Source: Bordetella parapertussis
GTDB taxonomy: Bacteria; Pseudomonadota; Gammaproteobacteria; Burkholderiales; Burkholderiaceae_C
DNA: 11,825 bases
NCBI GenBank assembly: GCA_945899335.1
Contig: CAMDIP010000025.1
Span: 1 to 11,825, forward strand
Direction of reading: 5' to 3'
The number at the start of each line of letters is the position of its first letter. Position 1 is the stretch's first letter. Below, one piece after another: positions 7,078-11,825 of this stretch. Both the position numbers and the translations under genes were made by a program. The notes under the pieces are model-generated. The model had not been told where the DNA came from and searched no databases. It worked only from the letters and a program-made list of their open reading frames with translations.

Positions 7078-9123
7078 TCAGGGCTGCGAAGGTGTGACGG
7101 GAGCGCCCGCAGGGGCAGGCAAGGGCGGCAGGGTCAGGTCGTTGGGTATGGGTAGCACGCTGGTGGGCTCTTTGCCGACTTCTTTTTGCAGGCCTTGCAT
7201 GAATTGGTAACGACCATTGGAGAGAACCTCGGCGCTGGTATCGTCGCGAACCACAACGGGACGCAAAAACACCATCAAATTGGTTTTGCTGCGGCTGCGG
7301 GTTTCGTTGCGAAACAGCGCCCCAAAAAACGGTAAATCTCCTAAGCCAGGCACTTGTTGGCGACTGTCCTGGTAGCTGTCAGAAAGCAAACCGCCAAGCA
7401 CCACCACCGTGCCGTCCTCGACCAAGATATTGGACTCGATGGAGCGCTTGTTGGTGATCAAGCCGTCTGTAAGCTTTTTCGAAGTGTCTACGCTAGAGAC
7501 TTCTTGAAATATGGTGAGCTTGACCATGCCGGTGTCGCTGATTTGCGGCTTGACCTTAAGGGTCAGGCCCACGTCTTTGCGTTCCACGGTTTGGAAGGGG
7601 TTGACCGCGCCGTTGCTGCTGTTGTTGTTCGTGTATTGGCCTGTAACAAAAGGCACGTTTTGACCTACGACGATTTTGGCCTCTTCATTGTCTAAAGTCA
7701 GCAAGGAGGGACGCGACAAGATATTGCTGCCCCCATTGGTTTGCAAAAAATTCGCCAGCGACGTCATGATGTATTTGCCGTTGACATTGCGCGCCGTGCC
7801 TACATTGAGTCCTTGGCCAGGCAGCACCTTGCCGTCGGCGCCGTTGATGGCGAGGTTGAGCAAATTGCTGGTGGCGAAATTGGTGCCCAAAATGCCCACG
7901 GTGCTGTTGGCGCCGCCCACCAAGTTTTGCCACTGAATACCAAACTGCGATTCTTTGGCCGAGTCGACTTCCACAATCAGACTTTCCACCATCACTTGGG
8001 CGCGGCGTTGGTCCAGCGAGTCAATGACAGCCCGCAGCTGGCGGTACTGTGGTTCGGGCGCGGTGATGATCAGTGAATTGGTGGCCGCATCCGCTTGGAT
8101 TTGTCCGCCGGTGCTGGGCAGGTTGAGCGTGGCGCCGCCCCCCGGTGTGGTACCGGCGGTGGCGGGCGGTGCGGGTGCTACCCCGGGCGTTGCCCCGCCA
8201 GTGCCCGCGATGGCAGCGCGCAAGGTGTTGGCCAGCTTGGTGGCGTCGGCATTTTTTAAATACACCACATGGATGTTGCCGCTGGCCAGCTCGCTGCCAG
8301 CGCGGTCGAGTTTTTCTACCAAGCTGCGAATTTGCGCTTGTTTGGCGGGGTTGGCTGAGCGCACGATGATGGCGTTGCTGCGGCTCTCAGCCAAGATGGT
8401 GGTTTTGTAGCCGGTGTCGGTTTGGCCTTGAGCCGCGGGTGCGGCACCCCCCGCTGCGGTGCCGTCGACCAAACGGTTGAGCAAGGCCACCATATCGTTG
8501 GCTACCGCGTGTTGCAGGGGGATGACTTCCACATCGGTAGCGTTGGCCACGTCCAGCGAGGCGATGATGCGCCCCAAGCGTTGCAAGTTGTCGGCGTAAT
8601 CGGTGATGACCAAGGCGTTGGAGCCTGGCGTCACATTGATGGTGTTGTTTGGGCTGATCAGGGGGCGCAAAACACTCACCAAATTGTTGGCGTTTTCATG
8701 CGTGAGCTTGAAGATTTGCGTCATCACTTGGGCGTTATTTGGCGCAGTACCCGCCGGCACCACCGCTACCATTCCGCCTTGCAACTTGGCCTCGGCCTCT
8801 GGCAGGATTTTGTATAGCCCTTGCGTTTCGATCATGGCAAAGCCTTGCAAGCGCAGCACCGCCAAAAACTGGTTCCACGCCGCATCGGGAGCGACGGGTT
8901 TGTCGGTGGACAGGTTGATGGTGCCTTTGACGCGAGGGTCTACCACCAAGCTGCGTTTGGTAAGAGAGGCCAAAGCCCGTGCCACCGATTCGATATCGGC
9001 ATTGACAAAGTTGAGCGTGATGGGCGCGCCTGGGCGCGTGGTTTGCGCCATAGCCACAGGTGTGACTGCCAGCATGGCGCAGAGGGCCAGCGTGCTCAGT
9101 GCATATCGGTTCAATCTCTTCAT
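7078..9123 (-). CDS. gspD: Type II secretion system outer-membrane secretin GspD
   Basis: GspD forms the large outer-membrane channel of the T2SS. Numbering from ATG 9123, residues 1-26 are a signal peptide (MKRLNR, hydrophobic core, cut after AMA). The N0 domain covers about 33-110; N1-N3 repeats follow to about 385, with VFKLTHENANNL-like, VIPLQHAVANDM and VVYLKNADATKL motifs. The secretin domain spans about 390-628 and includes ILSRPSLLTLDNEEAKI, VGLTLKVKPQIS and VPGLGDLPFFGALFR. A Gly/Ala/Pro-rich insert interrupts N3 at about 307-341, and the C-terminus ends in a Pro-rich tail, with no obvious pilotin-binding domain. ATG 9123 is preferred over the in-frame ATGs at 9135 and 9129 because GGGG at 9133-9130 lies at good distance; ATG 9129 would overlap the gspN stop as ATGA. 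It is translated after gspN. Confidence 0.95.
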   Translation of the reverse strand: MKRLNRYALSTLALCAMLAVTPVAMAQTTRPGAPITLNFVNADIESVARALASLTKRSLVVDPRVKGTINLSTDKPVAPDAAWNQFLAVLRLQGFAMIETQGLYKILPEAEAKLQGGMVAVVPAGTAPNNAQVMTQIFKLTHENANNLVSVLRPLISPNNTINVTPGSNALVITDYADNLQRLGRIIASLDVANATDVEVIPLQHAVANDMVALLNRLVDGTAAGGAAPAAQGQTDTGYKTTILAESRSNAIIVRSANPAKQAQIRSLVEKLDRAGSELASGNIHVVYLKNADATKLANTLRAAIAGTGGATPGVAPAPPATAGTTPGGGATLNLPSTGGQIQADAATNSLIITAPEPQYRQLRAVIDSLDQRRAQVMVESLIVEVDSAKESQFGIQWQNLVGGANSTVGILGTNFATSNLLNLAINGADGKVLPGQGLNVGTARNVNGKYIMTSLANFLQTNGGSNILSRPSLLTLDNEEAKIVVGQNVPFVTGQYTNNNSSNGAVNPFQTVERKDVGLTLKVKPQISDTGMVKLTIFQEVSSVDTSKKLTDGLITNKRSIESNILVEDGTVVVLGGLLSDSYQDSRQQVPGLGDLPFFGALFRNETRSRSKTNLMVFLRPVVVRDDTSAEVLSNGRYQFMQGLQKEVGKEPTSVLPIPNDLTLPPLPAPAGAPVTPSQP

Positions 9124-9125
9124 GG

Positions 9126-9893
9126 TCATCCCCATCGCAATACGGTTGTGTTTCCTTGCCGTTGACCCAGTACGCCCAGCAAGCTGGCCAAGGCCACCTC
9201 ACTGCCGGTCTGGGCTTGGGCCATGCCTTCGAAATGCAAACCCTTGGCGCGCCAGTCGCCTTTGCCACTCAATTGCAGTCGTCCACTCAAGGTAGAGAGT
9301 TGAAACTGCGGTGTGGGGCCGCCTTGCAGGTTCAAGGCATAGCTGCCCAAGGGCCGCAATGTGGATAAGCGCGAGCTCACCGACAGCAGTTGCAACTGCG
9401 CTTGTCCTTGCAGTTGCCCGCCTTGTGCGCTCCATTGCCAGCGCAGGTCTTGTGTGTTCAAACGCGCTTGACCTTCCAGCGCCATGGTGTTCCACGGCGC
9501 GCCCAAGCCAACCAACCATGCCAGCGGCCAATCGCTGGTGGCGTTGCCCATCTCCAGCGTCGCGCCGCCCCACTGCGGCCGCAGCCAAATGTTCAAAGCC
9601 TGCGCCGCGCAACATGGCAGTTCAAGCTCGACGCGCAGACTGGCGTCGGCTTGGGGTTGAATACGCCAGCTCAGGCGTTGGGGCAAGGCCAAGGCATCCA
9701 CGCCCTGAGCGCCACTGGCCAACACCCATTGGGCGCTGCCACGCCACACAGTCCCTTGGGGCTGGCGCAACTGCATCTTGTTGTGGCTCAAAGTTTGTAC
9801 CACGCTGGCCAACCATGCGGCCGGCGCTTGCCATACCAAGCCAGCCAATGCGCCCAGCAGCAAACCCCGTGTGGCCCAAGCGCGGTAGGTCAT
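9126..9893 (-). CDS. gspN: Type II secretion system protein GspN
   Basis: GspN is an accessory T2SS protein, present in only some systems and not always needed for secretion; its exact role is unclear. The 255-residue product has an N-terminal membrane anchor at about 10-30 (GLLLGALAGLVWQAPAAWL) and a periplasmic beta-rich domain with the GspN-type motif QPQGTVWRGSAQWVL at 43-57. Other features typical of the family are LSWRIQP at 74-80 and a glycine/leucine-rich C-terminal half (GSYALNLQGG, LSGRLQLSGKGDWRAKGL). The start overlaps the gspM stop as ATGA (9893-9890) and is preceded by GAAGG, a reasonable ribosome binding site. Assignment rests on family-like motifs and on its place between gspM and gspD. 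Confidence 0.88.
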   Translation of the reverse strand: MTYRAWATRGLLLGALAGLVWQAPAAWLASVVQTLSHNKMQLRQPQGTVWRGSAQWVLASGAQGVDALALPQRLSWRIQPQADASLRVELELPCCAAQALNIWLRPQWGGATLEMGNATSDWPLAWLVGLGAPWNTMALEGQARLNTQDLRWQWSAQGGQLQGQAQLQLLSVSSRLSTLRPLGSYALNLQGGPTPQFQLSTLSGRLQLSGKGDWRAKGLHFEGMAQAQTGSEVALASLLGVLGQRQGNTTVLRWG

Positions 9894-10372
9894 GGCGCGC
9901 CTTCAGGCAAGGCCCATACCCATTGTCCGTTCCACTGCTCGCCTTGGCGTTGCAAATGGGTTTCCAGCACCACCGCTTGCGCTTGGCTACGCGCTTGCGC
10001 CCACACCTGCGCCAAAGCTTGCGGGCCTAGGCCTTTAAAGTCCACCGTCATGCGCAATGCTTGGCGGCTGCATTTCACTTTGTCACCCAAACCAGCACAC
10101 AGGCTTTGCAAGGCTTGGGCGGAGGGTTCGGTACTGATTCGGGTTTGAGCTTGCATTTGCTTGGCTTGTTGCTGCAAAACCAGCATATCCGCGTGTTGTT
10201 GCGCCAGCATGTCTAACTGGGTTTGGCTGTCACGCCAAACCTGCCAAACCGGCGCCACACCGATTTGCCACAGCACAACCACCGCCACAAAACCCAGCGC
10301 CAATTGAATGGCTTGCTGCTCACGCGGGCTGCGCTGGGTGATAAAGTTTTGCCAAGCTTGCAATGCTTTCAT
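9890..10372 (-). CDS. gspM: Type II secretion system protein GspM
   Basis: GspM is a small bitopic inner-membrane protein that binds and stabilises GspL and GspE. The 160-residue product has a short cytoplasmic N-terminus with the typical QNFITQRSPREQQAI segment, one membrane helix at about 23-43 (IQLALGFVAVVVLWQIGVAP), a coiled-coil-like stretch (about 50-75, rich in Gln and Ala), and a small periplasmic ferredoxin-like domain at about 80-150. ATG 10372 overlaps the gspL stop as ATGA, and AAGGGG precedes it at a good distance. The length matches the family (about 150-170). Sequence identity within GspM is low, so position between gspL and gspN is part of the evidence. Confidence 0.88.
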   Translation of the reverse strand: MKALQAWQNFITQRSPREQQAIQLALGFVAVVVLWQIGVAPVWQVWRDSQTQLDMLAQQHADMLVLQQQAKQMQAQTRISTEPSAQALQSLCAGLGDKVKCSRQALRMTVDFKGLGPQALAQVWAQARSQAQAVVLETHLQRQGEQWNGQWVWALPEGAP

Positions 10373-11556
10373 GGTGTCCCCTTGGCTTGCAACAACGCTT
10401 GGTTGGCTTGCACCTCAAAGCGGTAGCGCGTATCGCTGGCATAGGTTTGGCGCAAAGCTTCTAAGGCCTCGGTTTTCAAACCCGTCAGGCGCAAGGCGCC
10501 GCCACGGTAATCGATCTGGCTGGGCACTGCCCCGGCGGGCCACGGCCCAGACAAAGCTTGCAACATCATGTCCACATCGCTGTCTTGGGGCTGGGCGCTG
10601 TTTTTTTGCAAGGCCTGCACCTCGCGGCGCATTTGGGTGGGTGCATCAATCACTAGCTTCACTTTCGGGAAGGTGTTGGTGAGTAGCTGTTGCAGGTTTT
10701 GGCGTTGCTGAGCAACTTCAGCCTGCACCCGCCAAGCCCACAGATTCAGCCCCAATAAATTGACCAACAGCAGCAACATCACGCCGCGCCGTGTGGCTTG
10801 CCAAGCAGAATCAAACCGCAAGCTTCGCCAAGCCGCTTGAAGCCAGCGCCAACCGCGCAATCCATGGCTTTGCGCCCACTCGCCTTGGGCCAAATCCCAG
10901 TCATTGCCGCTGGCTTGCAACCAGCGTTGTTGCGGCGCTTGAAGCAGGGCTTGCACATCGCTTAAGCCCGAAGCGGCATCGGCCACCGAGGGCTCGGCCC
11001 ACAAGGTTTTGTTGGAGATAGGCTCCCAAGCCGCCAGTGCCGTGGCTTGGGGCAAGCGCCACACGCTGTCGTGTCGGCACAGCAAGGCTTGTACTTTGGC
11101 GCCGTCATTGATCACATACAACTGCGCCGCGTCTGGCTTGGCTGACGGACAGACCTCGGGTGCCAAGTGCTGAATGCGCAGACCTGCTGCTACCAGCGGG
11201 GCCAAGGCGGCTCGCAACCAGTCTTTGCCGCAGGCTGCCACCATCGCTTGGCCACCTTGGCGCAAAAGGGAAGTAGCCAGCGGCGACAAGACCAAATGCA
11301 ACTCATGGGGGTCTTGCAAACAACTGTCTTCAAGCAAACTGCCCAGCACGGCCTGCGCCCTTTGCCCAACTTTGGGCGGCAAGCTCACCGAGTGCCAAGC
11401 CAGCACCTGCCAAGGCACGACCGCCACCACTTGCGTGCCCAAGCGGGCCAAGTCTTTGGCCAAGGCTTGGCCACTGCGGGCGATATTGCGGCCATCGACG
11501 CTGTCGACATAGTCAAACAAGGCCGTGGGCTGAGGACTGAGGTAAATAATCAACAT
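10369..11556 (-). CDS. gspL: Type II secretion system protein GspL
   Basis: GspL links the cytoplasmic ATPase GspE to the inner-membrane platform. Numbered from ATG 11556, the 395-residue protein has an actin-like cytoplasmic domain at about 1-240, a basic stretch (RSLRFDSAWQATRRG) just before one membrane helix at about 257-277 (GVMLLLLVNLLGLNLWAW), a coiled-coil-like segment (QAEVAQQRQNLQQLL), and a periplasmic ferredoxin-like domain at about 320-395. The upstream in-frame GTG at 11580 would add eight residues (MPLYNPTT). ATG 11556 is preferred because the resulting MLIIYL is a normal start of the first beta strand and because it overlaps the gspK stop by 7 bp (ATGTTGA). Neither start has a strong ribosome binding site, so translational coupling to gspK is likely. 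Confidence 0.9.
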   Translation of the reverse strand: MLIIYLSPQPTALFDYVDSVDGRNIARSGQALAKDLARLGTQVVAVVPWQVLAWHSVSLPPKVGQRAQAVLGSLLEDSCLQDPHELHLVLSPLATSLLRQGGQAMVAACGKDWLRAALAPLVAAGLRIQHLAPEVCPSAKPDAAQLYVINDGAKVQALLCRHDSVWRLPQATALAAWEPISNKTLWAEPSVADAASGLSDVQALLQAPQQRWLQASGNDWDLAQGEWAQSHGLRGWRWLQAAWRSLRFDSAWQATRRGVMLLLLVNLLGLNLWAWRVQAEVAQQRQNLQQLLTNTFPKVKLVIDAPTQMRREVQALQKNSAQPQDSDVDMMLQALSGPWPAGAVPSQIDYRGGALRLTGLKTEALEALRQTYASDTRYRFEVQANQALLQAKGTP

Positions 11557-11825
11557 GGTGGTGGGATTGTAGAGAGGCACCCTGACTCGGAGCGTAAACC
11601 GCGTTGTTCACGCCAAATGGTTTTTGTGTCTTTGCCGTCGCGCTGAATCAGAGATTTTTGCAATTGGTAGACCTGACCATGGCGCAACTGGCCCGTCACC
11701 TCAAAATACCGGGTGTTCACCGCGTGTTGGTTGTCGTTGATGTTCTCAACGCCTTGGCCCATGCGGGTGCGTACCGCTTCCAAGTTGTCAAAAGGCTGGC
11801 TGGCGCGTTCATTCGTCATTTGTTT
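11550..11825 (-). CDS. gspK: Type II secretion minor pseudopilin GspK, C-terminal fragment (5' end outside window)
   Basis: This frame is open to the right edge of the window and ends with TGA at 11552-11550. The 91 visible residues match the C-terminal end of GspK, the large minor pseudopilin that caps the pseudopilus tip with GspI and GspJ. The conserved block is VNTRYFEVTGQLRHGQVYQL (about 33-52 of the visible part), followed by SLIQRDGKDTKTIWREQRG. The prepilin leader and the large inserted domain lie outside the window. The last codons overlap the gspL start. No in-window methionine is a credible start, because homology extends to the edge. Confidence 0.85.
   Translation of the reverse strand, partial: KQMTNERASQPFDNLEAVRTRMGQGVENINDNQHAVNTRYFEVTGQLRHGQVYQLQKSLIQRDGKDTKTIWREQRGLRSESGCLSTIPPPC

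Noticed and set aside
8603..9295. A long plus-strand open frame (230 codons) opposite gspD and gspN
   Set aside because: It lies opposite strongly supported genes, its product has no recognisable domain and is rich in Arg, Ala and Ser, as expected for an antisense frame in GC-rich coding DNA.
9023..9901. Four copies of the 8-bp palindrome GGCGCGCC at 9023, 9246, 9496 and 9894
   Set aside because: All lie within or at the ends of coding sequence rich in Gly and Ala codons, with irregular spacing; base composition explains them well enough.

Overview
The window looks like a chromosomal segment of a betaproteobacterium in the order Burkholderiales, probably a Comamonadaceae-like organism. The evidence is the moderately GC-rich coding sequence, the canonical HisD tail, and the type II secretion (T2SS) gene order K-L-M-N-D-E-F, which from memory is typical of that family. 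The assignment is inferred from gene content and protein flavour only; no database was searched.

Left part, plus strand: the 3' end of hisD (histidinol dehydrogenase, 1-243), then a 96-bp AT-rich leader with nested palindromes (244-339), then cfa (340-1536). cfa encodes a cyclopropane-fatty-acid synthase family protein with two altered residues in the bicarbonate-binding active site.

Middle, 1537-1696: a 160-bp gap between the convergent cfa and the ABC transporter gene. It holds what looks like a complete small-RNA unit on the minus strand. A flagellar sigma-28-like promoter (1669-1643) is followed by an 11-bp closed stem with an internal hairpin (1617-1557) and a run of seven T (1553-1547). 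The predicted unpaired parts contain CCUCC and AUCACC, both pieces of the 16S rRNA 3' tail. This is the most interesting element in the window and may belong to a known betaproteobacterial toxic small-RNA family.

Right part, minus strand, transcribed from the right edge towards 1697: gspK (partial), gspL, gspM, gspN, gspD, gspE, gspF, then a cytosolic 5'-nucleotidase gene and a BacA/YddA-type ABC half-transporter gene. Neighbouring genes overlap or lie at most 8 bp apart, so the nine genes can form one operon. K-L-M-N-D-E-F supply a minor pseudopilin, the inner-membrane assembly platform (L, M, F), the accessory protein N, the outer-membrane secretin (D) and the cytoplasmic ATPase (E). The pseudopilin genes G-H-I-J would be expected beyond the right edge; gspC is not seen here. 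The nucleotidase and ABC genes have no obvious mechanistic link to secretion. No tRNA, rRNA, CRISPR array or mobile element was seen.
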